From contig QHVE01000034.1 in the NCBI GenBank assembly GCA_003223455.1, forward strand, positions 521 to 64,520: a DNA stretch of 64,000 bases, in the 5' to 3' direction. Under the pieces are notes generated by a model that was not told where the DNA came from, did not search any database, and saw only the letters and a list, made by a program, of their open reading frames with translations. Position 1 is the stretch's first letter. Each line of letters opens with the position of its first letter. Positions 1 through 8,997 of this stretch are shown here, piece after piece. Source of the DNA: Gemmatimonadota bacterium. GTDB taxonomy: Bacteria; Gemmatimonadota; Gemmatimonadetes; Gemmatimonadales; Gemmatimonadaceae. Both the position numbers and the translations under genes were made by a program.

Positions 1-122
1 CCGCCCACGGCGCGGAACGCCACCGTCGACACGACCACGCCCGCCAGACCGACCGCCCGCTTGAGCAGGAGGCTGGTTCCAGCCGACGCGATGGCCGCGA
101 TCAGCGCGAGCACGATCCACAT
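1..122 (-). CDS. EamA/DMT-type membrane transporter, N-terminal fragment
   Basis: Reading leftward from ATG at 122-120, the open frame runs off the window edge after about 40 residues. It opens with MWIVLALIAAIASAGTSLLL, a hydrophobic helix followed by Lys-Arg. That is typical of the first helix of drug/metabolite-family (EamA) permeases, which often begin with a small Ala/Gly-rich span. It ends 33 bp before the stop of the M20 peptidase gene and runs the same way, so the two may be co-transcribed. The family call rests only on this one helix; another small membrane protein is possible. Confidence 0.5.
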   Translation of the reverse strand, partial: MWIVLALIAAIASAGTSLLLKRAVGLAGVVVSTVAFRAVG

Positions 123-155
123 TGACGAGAAAGGAACGGGACGGCCGGCGGCGGT

Positions 156-1175
156 CTATCGGCTCAGCAGAGAATCGACGATCCGCTCGTACGTCTCCGC
201 CGCGGCGTGGAGCTCGGCGATCGCGACGTGCTCGTCGTCATGGTGCGCCACGTGGATCGAGCCGGGTCCGAAGAGAAATGGTTGTCCCCACGCCGGCAGC
301 GCGGGGATGTCGGTGGCGAAGGCGACCACCGTCGTCGGCAATCCTTCCAGCACGCCGAGCCGCATCGCCGGAATCTCGATGCTGCGCTCGAGATTCGCCC
401 GACCAGCCACCCAGCGCTCCAGCAGCATCCAGACGTCGTCGGCTGGCCCGACGATGCGCGCCATCAGTCGCGCCTCGGCGCTCGGCGCCACGACGTTGTC
501 CGCCACTCCGCCCGCGAGGCTGCCGATGTTCACCGTCGTCTCGCCGAGCAGCTCGTCGCGTGGCAGCTCGAGCGAGTCGAGCTCGGCGAGTAGGTGCACG
601 AGCGCTCGCGTCGCCGAGCGACCGAGATGCGGATAGGCCGAGTGCGCCGCCTGCCCAACCGTTCGAAGGATCACGCGCATTGCGCCCTTCGTCCCTACCG
701 CGAGCATGCTCTCCGTCGGCTCGCCACCGACGAGGGCGAGGCTGGGGAACGCATTGGCTCGCGCCCAGGCGTTGGCAGCATGCGCACCGTCGTGAGTCGT
801 CTCCTCACCGACGACGAACAGCATCGCCACCGGGCGCCCGCGCGCGCGCAGGCGTTCCGCGGCGCAGAGCATCGCCGCCGCGATCCCCTTCGCGTCACAC
901 GAGCCGCGGCCCATGAGTCGCGTCTCGTCGCGACTCGGTGGGCGGTACGGGGGCACCGTGTCGAGGTGCGTCGAGAGCGTCACGTAGGGACCCTCGCCCG
1001 ACGTCGCGAGCACGTCGATGCGTCCGTCCGTCACCGGGATCCGCGTGATCCGCCAGCCGCGCTCTTCCAGCTCATTGGCGAACATCGCCATCAACGCGCC
1101 CTCGCGCCCACTCGTCGAGTCGGTGGACATCAGCCAGGTCGCGATCTCTACCGGGTCGTTCGCCGGGAAAGGCAT
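156..1175 (-). CDS. M20-family metallopeptidase (ArgE/DapE-like)
   Basis: A 339-residue zinc amidohydrolase of the M20 family, whose members deacylate N-acyl amino acids or small peptides in the cytosol. Visible metal and catalytic positions are H70 and D72 in [10 protein letters not shown]94 in GSCDAKG, the E124-E125 pair in [10 protein letters not shown]152 in GGEPTES, and a C-terminal HVAHHDDEH segment. ATG at 1175 ([10 protein letters not shown]) is preferred because residues upstream of it do not look like family sequence. It diverges from aconitase across a 303-bp gap. Substrate cannot be told; an acetylornithine deacetylase or succinyl-diaminopimelate desuccinylase role is equally plausible, and no arg or dap genes lie nearby. 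Confidence 0.85.
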   Translation of the reverse strand: MPFPANDPVEIATWLMSTDSTSGREGALMAMFANELEERGWRITRIPVTDGRIDVLATSGEGPYVTLSTHLDTVPPYRPPSRDETRLMGRGSCDAKGIAAAMLCAAERLRARGRPVAMLFVVGEETTHDGAHAANAWARANAFPSLALVGGEPTESMLAVGTKGAMRVILRTVGQAAHSAYPHLGRSATRALVHLLAELDSLELPRDELLGETTVNIGSLAGGVADNVVAPSAEARLMARIVGPADDVWMLLERWVAGRANLERSIEIPAMRLGVLEGLPTTVVAFATDIPALPAWGQPFLFGPGSIHVAHHDDEHVAIAELHAAAETYERIVDSLLSR

Positions 1176-1478
1176 GGGGAGAATGTAACTGCCACAGCCG
1201 TACCGAGTACGACAGACGTAGCGAGTACACAGACCCAGTCCGCGGGCTCCCGGATTCGCTCGAGATCGCGACCGGCGGAGCATTCACTACCTCGGACTCA
1301 CCACCTTCCGGGAGCACCCAACCGGTACTGCGTATCTGCTACGTCCGTCGTACCGAGTACTGCAGTGCCAGTTCACAGATATAGATTCAGGTCAGCCTGG
1401 CGAGCTATCGCCGCCAGTGGCTCCGTTCTCCACCGTCGCCAGACCGATGACCACGGCGGCACCGAGAGACAACTCGCA
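1176..1478. other. 303-bp divergent intergenic region with GTACCGAGTAC repeats
   Basis: This gap between the M20 gene and aconitase encodes nothing convincing. It holds two exact direct copies of GTACCGAGTAC (1200-1210 and 1350-1360) and one variant, GTAGCGAGTAC (1218-1228). A related GTAC-rich stretch lies just past the aconitase stop at 4291-4309. A TATAGATT stretch near 1380 could serve as a -10 region for aconitase, but no good -35 box is visible. The repeats could be operator sites or a dispersed small repeat. Confidence 0.6.
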
Positions 1479-4274
1479 ATGACCTCACTCGATTCGTTCG
1501 GCAGCCGCGCGGCGCTCGACGTCGCGGGCACATCGTACACGATCTACAGGCTCGACGCGCTCAGTGCGTCGTCCGGCGGGAACAGCGACCGACTCCCGTT
1601 CAGCCTCAAGATCCTCCTCGAGAACCTGCTCCGAAACGAGGACGGCGCGTTCGTGAAGCGCGTCGACGTGGAGACGATGGCCAACTGGGACGTGCGCGCG
1701 AAGAGGGAGAAGGAGATCGCCTTCCGCACCGCCCGAGTGCTGCTGCAGGACTTCACCGGCGTCCCCGCCGTCGTCGATCTCGCCGCGATGCGCGACGCGC
1801 TCTCCAGTCTCGGCGGCGACCCACAGCGCATCAACCCGCTGCAGCCCGTCGACCTCGTGATCGACCACTCCGTGCAGGTCGACGAGTACGGCACCGACGC
1901 CGCGTTCCTCATCAACACCGATCTCGAGTTCGAGCGCAACGTCGAGCGCTACGTGTTCCTCCGCTGGGGCCAGGACGCGTTCAAGAACTTCCGCGTCGTC
2001 CCGCCCGGCACGGGCATCTGCCACCAGGTCAATCTCGAGTACCTCGGCAAGACGGTGTTCGTGAATGCGGAGACCGGCGAGGCATACTGCGACTCGCTCG
2101 TCGGCACCGACTCGCACACCACGATGATCAACGGTCTGGGCGTGCTCGGTTGGGGCGTGGGTGGCATCGAGGCCGAGGCGGCGATGCTCGGCCAGCCCGT
2201 GTCGATGCTCATCCCCGAGGTCGTCGGGTTCAAGCTCTACGGAAAGCTCCCGCCCGGCGCGACGGCGACCGACCTCGTGCTCACCGTGACCGAGATGCTG
2301 CGCAAGAAGAAGGTCGTCGGGAAGTTCGTCGAGTTTTATGGGAGCGGGCTCAGTAGCCTGAGCCTCGCTGATCGCGCGACGATCGCCAACATGGCCCCCG
2401 AGTACGGCGCGACGATGGGCTTCTTCCCCGTCGATGCGGAGACGCTCAAGTACCTCCGCCTGTCCGGGCGCAGCGAGCAGCACGTCGCGCTCGTCGAGGC
2501 CTACACGAAGGCGCAGGGACTCTTCCGCACCGACGAGACGCCGGACCCGGTCTTCACCGACACGCTGGAGCTCGACCTCGCGTCGGTCGAGCCGAGCCTC
2601 GCCGGCCCGCGCCGTCCGCAGGACCGCGTACCGCTCAAGCTCGCGAAGCAGATGTATCAGGACGCGCTGAAGACCGACCTCGAGAAAGCAGGTACGCTCG
2701 CCGGCGCGGCGGTGGAGAAGAAGGCCACGGCAGTGAGCGCGTCGCCGGAGCTCGCCAAGTCGCTCATGGTCGCCGACACCGAGGGGGCTGGCCAGCCGCA
2801 GCACGAGCACGGCGGCGTGAAGTGCACCTACAAGGGCCAGTCGTTCACCCTGCGCCACGGCGCCGTGGTCATCGCGGCGATCACGAGCTGTACCAACACC
2901 TCGAACCCCGGCGTCATGCTCGCCGCCGGCCTGTTGGCGCGCAACGCGGTGCGAAAGGGCCTCACCGTGAAGCCGTGGGTGAAGACGTCGCTCGCGCCGG
3001 GATCGAAGGTCGTCACCGACTACTTCGAGGCGGCCGGCGTGACACCGTTCCTCGACAAGCTCGGCTTCAACCTCGTCGGCTACGGCTGCACCACGTGCAT
3101 CGGCAACTCCGGCCCCCTCCCCGACGAGATCGCGTCCGCGATCGAGGAGGGAAAGCTGTTCGTCGCCAGCGTGCTTTCCGGCAACCGGAACTTCGAGGGG
3201 CGCGTCAATCCGCTCACACGTTACAACTACCTGGCTTCGCCCCCGCTCGTCGTCGCGTACGCGCTCGCCGGCCGCATGGACCTCGACCTCTCCCGCGAGC
3301 CGATCGGCATCGGCAGCGACGGTCCCGTCTTCCTGCGCGACATCTGGCCGTCGCCCAGCGAGGTGCACGACGAGATCATGCGCAGCGTGAAGAAGGAGTT
3401 CTTCACGCGCCAGTACGCCGATGTCTTCAAGGGCGACGAGCACTGGCAGCATCTCCACGTCCCCGGAGGCGAGACCTACGCGTGGCAGGATGACTCGACC
3501 TACGTGAAGAACCCGCCGTACTTCGAGGGGATGACGATGCAGCCGCCCGGCGTGAAGGCGATCGCCGGCGCGAAGGCGCTCGCCATGCTCGGCGACTCCA
3601 TCACCACCGATCACATCTCCCCTGCCGGCAACATCCCGGCGGCGAGTCCCGCCGGGAAGTGGCTCATCGAGCACGGCGTGCAGCGCAAGGACTTCAACTC
3701 GTACGGCGCGCGGCGCGGCAATCACGAGGTGATGATGCGCGGCACGTTCGCGAACATCCGGCTGCGCAACGAGATGGTGCCCGGCACCGAAGGCGGATGG
3801 ACGACGACCGAGCCCGGTGGCGCGCCGGTGTTCATCTACGACGCGGCGATGGAGTATCAGAATCGCGGAACGCCGCTCGTCATCGTCGCCGGCAAGGAGT
3901 ACGGCACTGGCTCCTCGCGCGACTGGGCGGCCAAGGGCACCGTGCTGCTGGGCGTGCGCGCCGTGATCGCCGAGAGCTTCGAGCGCATCCATCGCTCGAA
4001 CCTCGTCGGGATGGGCGTCCTCCCGCTCGAGTTCACGAACGGCGAGACGCGCCAGTCGCTCGGCCTCACCGGCTTCGAGACCTTCGACATCGACGGCCTT
4101 GCCGACACCCTCGCCCCACGCTCGACCCTCACCGTCCACGCGACTGCGCCCGACGGGAGGAAGAGGTCTTTCGCGGTGGTCTGCCGGATCGACACGCCGG
4201 AAGAGCTGAACTACTACAAGCACGGAGGGATCCTTCCCTACGTTCTCAGATCCCTTGCGCGAAAGGCTTCGTAA
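1479..4274 (+). CDS. acnA: Aconitate hydratase A
   Basis: A 931-residue monomeric aconitase of the AcnA/IRP type, interconverting citrate and isocitrate in the TCA cycle. The 4Fe-4S ligands are visible as C471 ([12 protein letters not shown]) and C537/C540 ([12 protein letters not shown]). Other signatures are [33 protein letters not shown] and the substrate-binding [10 protein letters not shown] in the C-terminal swivel domain. The open frame continues far upstream, but family sequence starts at ATG 1479 ([17 protein letters not shown]). Length is normal for AcnA. It is monocistronic, with the DUF1003 gene convergent downstream. The leader carries GTACCGAGTAC repeats that could bear on its regulation. 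Confidence 0.97.
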   Translation: MTSLDSFGSRAALDVAGTSYTIYRLDALSASSGGNSDRLPFSLKILLENLLRNEDGAFVKRVDVETMANWDVRAKREKEIAFRTARVLLQDFTGVPAVVDLAAMRDALSSLGGDPQRINPLQPVDLVIDHSVQVDEYGTDAAFLINTDLEFERNVERYVFLRWGQDAFKNFRVVPPGTGICHQVNLEYLGKTVFVNAETGEAYCDSLVGTDSHTTMINGLGVLGWGVGGIEAEAAMLGQPVSMLIPEVVGFKLYGKLPPGATATDLVLTVTEMLRKKKVVGKFVEFYGSGLSSLSLADRATIANMAPEYGATMGFFPVDAETLKYLRLSGRSEQHVALVEAYTKAQGLFRTDETPDPVFTDTLELDLASVEPSLAGPRRPQDRVPLKLAKQMYQDALKTDLEKAGTLAGAAVEKKATAVSASPELAKSLMVADTEGAGQPQHEHGGVKCTYKGQSFTLRHGAVVIAAITSCTNTSNPGVMLAAGLLARNAVRKGLTVKPWVKTSLAPGSKVVTDYFEAAGVTPFLDKLGFNLVGYGCTTCIGNSGPLPDEIASAIEEGKLFVASVLSGNRNFEGRVNPLTRYNYLASPPLVVAYALAGRMDLDLSREPIGIGSDGPVFLRDIWPSPSEVHDEIMRSVKKEFFTRQYADVFKGDEHWQHLHVPGGETYAWQDDSTYVKNPPYFEGMTMQPPGVKAIAGAKALAMLGDSITTDHISPAGNIPAASPAGKWLIEHGVQRKDFNSYGARRGNHEVMMRGTFANIRLRNEMVPGTEGGWTTTEPGGAPVFIYDAAMEYQNRGTPLVIVAGKEYGTGSSRDWAAKGTVLLGVRAVIAESFERIHRSNLVGMGVLPLEFTNGETRQSLGLTGFETFDIDGLADTLAPRSTLTVHATAPDGRKRSFAVVCRIDTPEELNYYKHGGILPYVLRSLARKAS

Positions 4275-4331
4275 GGTGGACACATCGGTGGTACTCAAGT
4301 ACAGAGTACGGAACTGCTTTGATCCAGCAGC

Positions 4332-4925
4332 TCACGTCCGCGTATCATCCAGCATCGGATTGTGGTGCCTCGCCTCCGTCGCCGTCTCGATCTGTTCTAA
4401 CAGATCCTTCTCGATCCCGCGTACGTCGAGCGGCTGGAGCATGTGGTGCAGCTCGGGGTCGTCGCTCACCCGGTGTCCCATCCGCGTGTACAGCCCCGCC
4501 ACGAGCTGGAGCGTCTTCGTCACCTCCTGCTCCACGCGCAGGCTCACCTGCAGTCCGAGCTCCTCGCGCAGCTCGGCGATCGCCGATTCTCTCTGCTGCG
4601 CCATCAGCACGAAGATCGAGAGGAAGATCGCCTCGAGTGAGACGACCATCGTCAGGAGACCGAACGGGAACGGGTCGAACGCCCGAAACCCGAGCAATCC
4701 GGTGTTCCATGCGATCCAGACGCCGAACCAGATCGCGTGCGCTACGAGGAATGGGGTCGAGCTCGCGTAGTGATTCAGCCCATCGACGAAACGCTCGAGC
4801 CGCGATCGATGCTTCGCGTGCTGCGCCTTGATGGCTCCGAACGCCAGGTTGGCGACGGTGCGTCGTCGTCGCCGCTCCGAGGCTCCTGGGCTGGTGTCGC
4901 TCCCTTTTTCTTGCGCTTCGCTCAT
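4332..4925 (-). CDS. DUF1003 family membrane protein
   Basis: A 197-residue protein with a basic N-terminus, two central membrane helices (around VAHAIWFGVWIAW and LLTMVVSLEAIFLSIFVLM) and a charged helical C-terminus. It carries the LEAIFLSIFVLMAQQR signature of the DUF1003 family. Function is unknown; these are small inner-membrane proteins. It converges on aconitase, 57 bp apart, and is probably transcribed alone. Confidence 0.85.
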   Translation of the reverse strand: MSEAQEKGSDTSPGASERRRRRTVANLAFGAIKAQHAKHRSRLERFVDGLNHYASSTPFLVAHAIWFGVWIAWNTGLLGFRAFDPFPFGLLTMVVSLEAIFLSIFVLMAQQRESAIAELREELGLQVSLRVEQEVTKTLQLVAGLYTRMGHRVSDDPELHHMLQPLDVRGIEKDLLEQIETATEARHHNPMLDDTRT

Positions 4926-5017
4926 CGTGGCCCTCGCAAGCGAGAAGCATGTCCCCTGAGGTCGTCACGATAGCGCCTCGAGCCGCCGCGCGCACTGTCG
5001 TCGTCTCCGAAACGACG

Positions 5018-5045
5018 CTGCCCACGCCAGCATCGGCGTGGGCAG
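5018..5045 (-). terminator. Hairpin, probable terminator of the glycine-zipper gene
   Basis: A perfect 11-bp stem (CTGCCCACGCC / GGCGTGGGCAG) with a 6-nt loop lies 66 bp past the stop of the minus-strand gene ending at 5112. There is no clear U-tract, so termination strength is uncertain. Confidence 0.55.
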
Positions 5046-5111
5046 GTCGAAGGAATTACGACGTTCTCGGTATCGCGGCTGACATGGCCGGCGGCTACCG
5101 CCGGCACTGCG

Positions 5112-5612
5112 CTAGTGCTCGACGTCGACCGTGTGGCCGATGATGCCGCCAAGTACGCCACCCGCCGCCGCGCCGATCAGGCCGCCCTTCACCTTGTCGC
5201 GGCTGCTCACCGCACCGATGACGGCACCAGCCGCCGCGCCGATCGCCGCGTCGCGCTTCGTGTGGCGGACGGGCTCACGCGCCGGCGCCGGATAGTAGGT
5301 TCCCGACGATCCGCTGCTGCTGCGTCGAGCCGTGGTGCGCGCCGGTGCGCGATACACCGGAGCCGGGCTGTAGACGGGCGCCGCGCCGTAGTACGGCGAC
5401 CGCGCCGCGGCGTTGTACTGCTGTGCCCCGTAGGGCGAGCCGTACTGCGCCTCCATCGGCGAGACGAACTGCTGCGCCTGGTACGGCTGTGCCTGTGCCG
5501 CCAGGGCGAGGTCGTTCTTGAGCGCGTCGTCGGAACTCGCGTCACTACCGCGGCTGCATGCCCCCAGCAGGGCGAGTCCGGCCACCGACAGTGTCATTCC
5601 AAGTCTGCGCAT
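5112..5612 (-). CDS. Glycine-zipper lipoprotein
   Basis: A 166-residue predicted lipoprotein. The signal MRRLGMTLSVAGLALLGAC ends in a lipobox cysteine. A Gln/Tyr/Pro/Ala-rich linker follows, then a C-terminal glycine zipper (AAIGAAAGAVIGAVSS and GLIGAAAGGVLGGIIGH) typical of YMGG-like/17 kDa surface-antigen proteins that sit in the envelope. ATG 5612 is chosen because GGAGG lies 8 nt upstream and it starts the signal peptide cleanly; longer in-frame starts have no such support. It is divergent from the peroxiredoxin gene. The precise role is unknown; an outer-membrane structural role is a guess. Confidence 0.8.
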   Translation of the reverse strand: MRRLGMTLSVAGLALLGACSRGSDASSDDALKNDLALAAQAQPYQAQQFVSPMEAQYGSPYGAQQYNAAARSPYYGAAPVYSPAPVYRAPARTTARRSSSGSSGTYYPAPAREPVRHTKRDAAIGAAAGAVIGAVSSRDKVKGGLIGAAAGGVLGGIIGHTVDVEH

Positions 5613-5796
5613 CGAATCCTCCATGGCATGTGCGTTATTCATCCGGCCCCTTCCAAAGCACGCTCTGCGCCACCGCTCGAGTGCGTTTAGGACGCCTCCC
5701 GGACGCTCGGAGGCAGCTTCCGTCCATGTCGTTGGATCGAACCGTCCACTATTTCGGTCAGGCGCTCGGCCGGCGCGAATCGGCCGGGCTCCTGCA

Positions 5797-5825
5797 TTGC
5801 GATACCGCACGCGTCGCCACATACT
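5797..5825 (+). promoter_or_regulatory. Sigma-70-like promoter for the peroxiredoxin gene
   Basis: TTGCGA and CATACT are separated by 17 nt and lie 33 bp upstream of the ATG at 5858. The spacing is ideal; the -10 has a weak first base. Confidence 0.45.
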
Positions 5826-5857
5826 GGCGCCGCATCGAATCCCCTGGAGACGAGATC

Positions 5858-6433
5858 ATGATCACCCCCGCTAAAACTCGTGTCGCGGTCGCGGCCTTGC
5901 TGATGGTGGCGGCCTCGGCGGCCCGTGCTCAGCAGCCCGCGGCGGCCGGCACTCCTCCACCGGAGGTGGGCTCGCTCGCCCCCGACTTCGCCCTTCCCGG
6001 CGCCACGCGCTACGGCGTGCTCCGTGACTCGGTTCACCTGTCCGACTTCCGCGGCAAGACGGTCGTGCTCGCCTTCTTCTACAAGGCACGGACCAAGGGC
6101 TGAACGGTTCAAATGGAGGCGTACCGTGATCAGTACGCCAAGCTCTTCAACAGTGGCCGCAACGTCGTCGTCCTCGCCGTGAGCGTGGACCCGGACACCG
6201 CCCTCGCGTCGTGGGCACGCGACCTTCAAACACCCGTGCTGTTCGCCAGCGACGTCGGACAGAACGTTGGACGCCGCTATGGTTCGATTCGTGGTGGTGT
6301 CGACAGCCGCAATCTCTTCGTGATCGATCCCGCTGGCCGGATCGCGAAGAGCATGACGCCCTTCAACGAGCTCGCCCAGACGTCGTACGAGCAGCTCGAG
6401 GCCGCCGTGAAGAAGACGCTCCCGACGAACTGA
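5858..6433 (+). CDS. Secreted peroxiredoxin with in-frame TGA (probable selenocysteine 82)
   Basis: Reading through TGA at 6101-6103 gives a 191-residue AhpC/TSA (BCP-like) peroxiredoxin with signal peptide MITPAKTRVAVAALLMVAAS and an Ala-x-Ala cleavage site. The motif around the TGA is FFYKARTKG-U-TVQMEAYRD. In relatives the peroxidatic cysteine of the FYP...TPGC signature sits exactly at this TGA. The frame continues without a shift into YRDQYAKLF, VVVLAVSVDPDTALASWA and NLFVIDPAGRI. No cysteine occurs anywhere else, so the protein would have no redox residue unless TGA encodes Sec. A hairpin at 6118-6139 could be the SECIS. GGAGA precedes the ATG. The glycerate kinase gene starts 8 nt after the stop. 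Selenocysteine genes (selA, selB, selC, selD) are not in this window. The alternative is a nonsense mutation. Confidence 0.85.
6118..6139 (+). promoter_or_regulatory. Candidate bacterial SECIS hairpin
   Basis: A 7-bp perfect stem (GGCGTAC / GTACGCC) closes an 8-nt loop, CGTGATCA, within the peroxiredoxin reading frame. The loop begins 21 nt after the TGA. From memory, the bacterial SECIS model wants a short stem-loop with a G among the first two loop bases and a loop roughly 16-37 nt from the UGA; this one fits. A competing weaker stem (ACGGT 6104-6108 / ACCGT 6123-6127) also exists. Confidence 0.55.
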
Positions 6434-6441
6434 CTCCACTC

Positions 6442-7800
6442 GTGCTCGACCGCGCGCCAGACGCAGTGCTGAACGATCGGACTGCTGTACCGGCGCGCGG
6501 TCGCGCCCTGCTCGTGGAGCTGTACGACGCAGCCGTGGCGGGCGCCGCGCCTGGTCCCATCACGACGAACGCGCTCCGGGACATCGACGCGCGGCCGGAG
6601 CAGCGTCTCTGGCTGTTCGCCTTCGGCAAGGCTGCGCATCCCATGGCCGCTGCCGCCGTGTCCTCGCTCCAGCGGACGAGGCACACGATCGTCGGCGGGG
6701 TCGTCGTCGCGCCGGAGACGCTACCCACTCCAGCGGCGACGATCACCACACTCGCCGGCGATCATCCGATCCCGGGTCCACGGTCGCTCGCAGCGGCGCA
6801 GCGCATCGGCGAGCTCGCGGCCGGCATGCGCAGCGACGACGTCGCGCTCGTGCTGATCAGCGGCGGCGCGACGAGCCTCATCGGGGCACCGCTGCGCGGT
6901 CTGCAGGAGGCGGATCTCGTCCGGCTCTACGGGCTGCTGCTCGGCTCGGGGCTCGACATCCGCGAGATGAACGCGGTGCGCAAGCGGTTCGCACGCTGGG
7001 GCGCCGGCAGGCTCGCCGTCGCGCTCGCGCCGGCGCGCACCCACGCCTTGCTCATCAGCGATGTCGAGAGCGACGAGCCAGCCGACATCGCCTCGGGTCC
7101 ATGCACGCCGGACCCGAACACGGTGCACGAGGTGATCGCCATCCTCCAACGCACCGGACTGTACTCGCGCATCGCGGCGTCGATGCGCGAGTATCTCACG
7201 GCGGTTGCGCACGGCGCCATTCCCGAGACACCGCGCGCGACGCATCCCGCGTTCGCACACGTGTCGACGCGAATCATCGGCAGCAACCGTCTCTCCACCG
7301 AGGCCGCCGCGCGTCGGGCCGAGGAGCTGTCCATCCCCGTGGTGAACGAGGGGAGCGTGCTCACTGGCGACGCCGCGCGCTGCGGCGCCACGCTCGCGTC
7401 GGCGCTCCTCGATCGCGCGCGCGAGAGCTGGCGCGGATGTGTCATCTGGGGCGGAGAGACGACGGTGCAGCTCGGCACCGTCACGTCCGGTACGCCGCTC
7501 GGTGGACGATGTCAGGAGCTGGCGCTCGCCGCGGCACGCGTCCTCGCGGGAGGCGGCGATGCGGCGCGCGGAATCACTCTCCTCGCCGCGGGCACGGACG
7601 GGCGAGACGGGCCCACCGATGCGGCGGGCGCGTTCGCCGACGCGACGGTGTGGGAGGCCATCCGCGCGAGCGGTCGCTCACCCGAGCACTCGCTGGCACG
7701 TCACGATTCCTACGTCGTGCTCGACGCCGTCGGCGCACTTCACCGGCGCGGCCACACGGGAACAAATGTGAGGGATGTGGTGATTGCAGTGCTCGAGTAG
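6442..7800 (+). CDS. Glycerate 2-kinase (DUF4147/MOFRL family)
   Basis: A 452-residue protein of the GckA/TtuD type that phosphorylates D-glycerate at C2. Seen are the N-terminal DUF4147 region (LFAFGKAAHPMA, LAGDHPIPGPRS, LVLISGGATSLI, MNAVRKRFARWGAGRLA) and a C-terminal MOFRL domain (WGGETTVQLG, GGRCQELALAAARVLAG, AAGTDGRDGPTDAAGAF). GTG 6442 lies 8 nt after the peroxiredoxin stop and is the first plausible start; GTG 6466 is an alternative. The tight spacing implies co-transcription with the peroxiredoxin, though no functional link is obvious. Confidence 0.88.
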   Translation: MLDRAPDAVLNDRTAVPARGRALLVELYDAAVAGAAPGPITTNALRDIDARPEQRLWLFAFGKAAHPMAAAAVSSLQRTRHTIVGGVVVAPETLPTPAATITTLAGDHPIPGPRSLAAAQRIGELAAGMRSDDVALVLISGGATSLIGAPLRGLQEADLVRLYGLLLGSGLDIREMNAVRKRFARWGAGRLAVALAPARTHALLISDVESDEPADIASGPCTPDPNTVHEVIAILQRTGLYSRIAASMREYLTAVAHGAIPETPRATHPAFAHVSTRIIGSNRLSTEAAARRAEELSIPVVNEGSVLTGDAARCGATLASALLDRARESWRGCVIWGGETTVQLGTVTSGTPLGGRCQELALAAARVLAGGGDAARGITLLAAGTDGRDGPTDAAGAFADATVWEAIRASGRSPEHSLARHDSYVVLDAVGALHRRGHTGTNVRDVVIAVLE

Positions 7801-7866
7801 GACGGTAGGCACGCGTCTTCCCCGTGACGCTAGCTTTCCGCCTGACCCAGCCGCCACGAGTCGCCC

Positions 7867-8802
7867 ATGACCACCCGTCCGTTCACCGTCGGCATCATTC
7901 AGGACTCTGCCTCGCCGGACACCTCGGCGACGCTCGAGGCGAGCGTGGCGCGCGTGCGCGAGGCCGCAGGCCGCGGTGCGCAGATCATCTGCCTCAAGGA
8001 GCTCTTCAACGCGCCGTACTTCTGCAAGTCGCAGAAGTCCGAGCGGTTCGACTACGCCGAGCCGATCCCGGGCCCGACGACGGACGTGATGCAGAAGCTC
8101 GCGAGAGAGCTCGAGGTCGTTCTCATCGTGCCGCTGTTCGAGCGGCAGGCCCGTGGCGTGTACCGCAACTCGGCGGCGATCATCGACGCCGACGGCTCGC
8201 TGCTCGGCGTGTATCGCAAGATGCACATTCCCGACGATCCGCTGTTCAACGAGAAGTACTACTTCGTGCCGGGCGATGCCGCGCACGACGATCGCATCGA
8301 CAAGATCGGCGAGGTCGCGAAGCAGGCCAGCGGGTTCCGCGTCTGGCGCACGCGCTACGCGAGCATCGGCGTGCTGATCTGCTGGGATCAGTGGTATCCC
8401 GAGGCGGCACGCATCACGAGCCTGCTCGGCGCCGACATCCTGTTCTATCCGACGGCGATCGGGTGGCATCCCTCGGAGAAGTCGGAGTTCGGCGAGGCGC
8501 AGCAGGACGCGTGGCGCACGATCCAGCGCTCGCACGCGATCGCCAACGGCGTATTCGTCGCTTCGCCGAATCGCGTCGGCCACGAAGAGGAGCCCGGCAC
8601 GGACGGGATCGAGTTCTTCGGCCATTCGTTCATCGCCGACCCGTTCGGCCGCATCCTCGCCGAGGCGGGTCAGGGCGATGCGATCCTCACGGCGGAGTGC
8701 GACCCGCGCCTGATCGAGGAGACACGGCGCAACTGGCCCTTCCTCCGCGACCGCCGAATCGACGCGTATGCGCCCATTCTGTCGAGATATCTGGGCGCGT
8801 GA
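7867..8802 (+). CDS. aguB: N-carbamoylputrescine amidase
   Basis: A 311-residue nitrilase-superfamily enzyme with the complete triad E45 (CLKELFNAPYF), K118 (VYRKMHIPDDP) and C172 (LICWDQWYPEAA). The LFNEKYYFVPGD and CWDQWYPE blocks are characteristic of N-carbamoylputrescine amidase, which hydrolyses N-carbamoylputrescine to putrescine, CO2 and ammonia. The next gene encodes agmatine deiminase, which makes its substrate, so the pair forms the arginine-decarboxylase-dependent putrescine route. TAGCTTTCC lies about 30 bp upstream of the ATG. A palindromic repeat element starts 8 bp after the stop. Confidence 0.93.
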   Translation: MTTRPFTVGIIQDSASPDTSATLEASVARVREAAGRGAQIICLKELFNAPYFCKSQKSERFDYAEPIPGPTTDVMQKLARELEVVLIVPLFERQARGVYRNSAAIIDADGSLLGVYRKMHIPDDPLFNEKYYFVPGDAAHDDRIDKIGEVAKQASGFRVWRTRYASIGVLICWDQWYPEAARITSLLGADILFYPTAIGWHPSEKSEFGEAQQDAWRTIQRSHAIANGVFVASPNRVGHEEEPGTDGIEFFGHSFIADPFGRILAEAGQGDAILTAECDPRLIEETRRNWPFLRDRRIDAYAPILSRYLGA

Positions 8803-8810
8803 GAACCGCA

Positions 8811-8997
8811 GTGAGTTGGTGAGTTGGATAGCTGGTTGGCTGGTTGGCTGGTCGGTTGATTGGTGCGCTCACTACACGGGCCACTCGACCAGCGTGCGAC
8901 CTCCACGAGTGGTCTCCACGCCGGTTGTGACGGGGGCCTTTCAGTTCACTAGTTCGCCGACCAACTCACTCACGAGCCAACGCACCAACTCACCAGC
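8811..8997. repeat. Palindromic octamer-arm repeat, copy 1
   Basis: The left arm is a run of 8-bp units (GTGAGTTG twice, GATAGCTG, GTTGGCTG twice, GTCGGTTG). The right arm is the complementary kind (CACCAACT, CACCAGC). The inner core resembles the other copies through TCTCCACGCCGGTTGTG. This copy is the most diverged on its left core. It lies between aguB and aguA, with the right arm abutting the aguA start codon. Confidence 0.85.

Noticed and set aside
1485-4298. A long open frame antisense to aconitase
   Set aside because: It mirrors the high-GC codon pattern of acnA, has a low-complexity Arg/Glu/Val-rich translation and no recognisable domain. The plus strand is clearly the coding one.
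4255-4831. Long plus-strand frames opposite the DUF1003 gene
   Set aside because: They are Ser/Arg-rich shadows without family signatures; the minus-strand DUF1003 protein is recognisable.
6101-6433. Treating the peroxiredoxin as a frameshifted or truncated pseudogene
   Set aside because: There is no change of frame and no other lesion. The TGA replaces exactly the catalytic cysteine codon.
8811-8880. The 8-bp unit run as a CRISPR or simple satellite
   Set aside because: Units are not separated by spacers and are mirrored by complementary units on the far side, so the unit belongs to one palindromic element.
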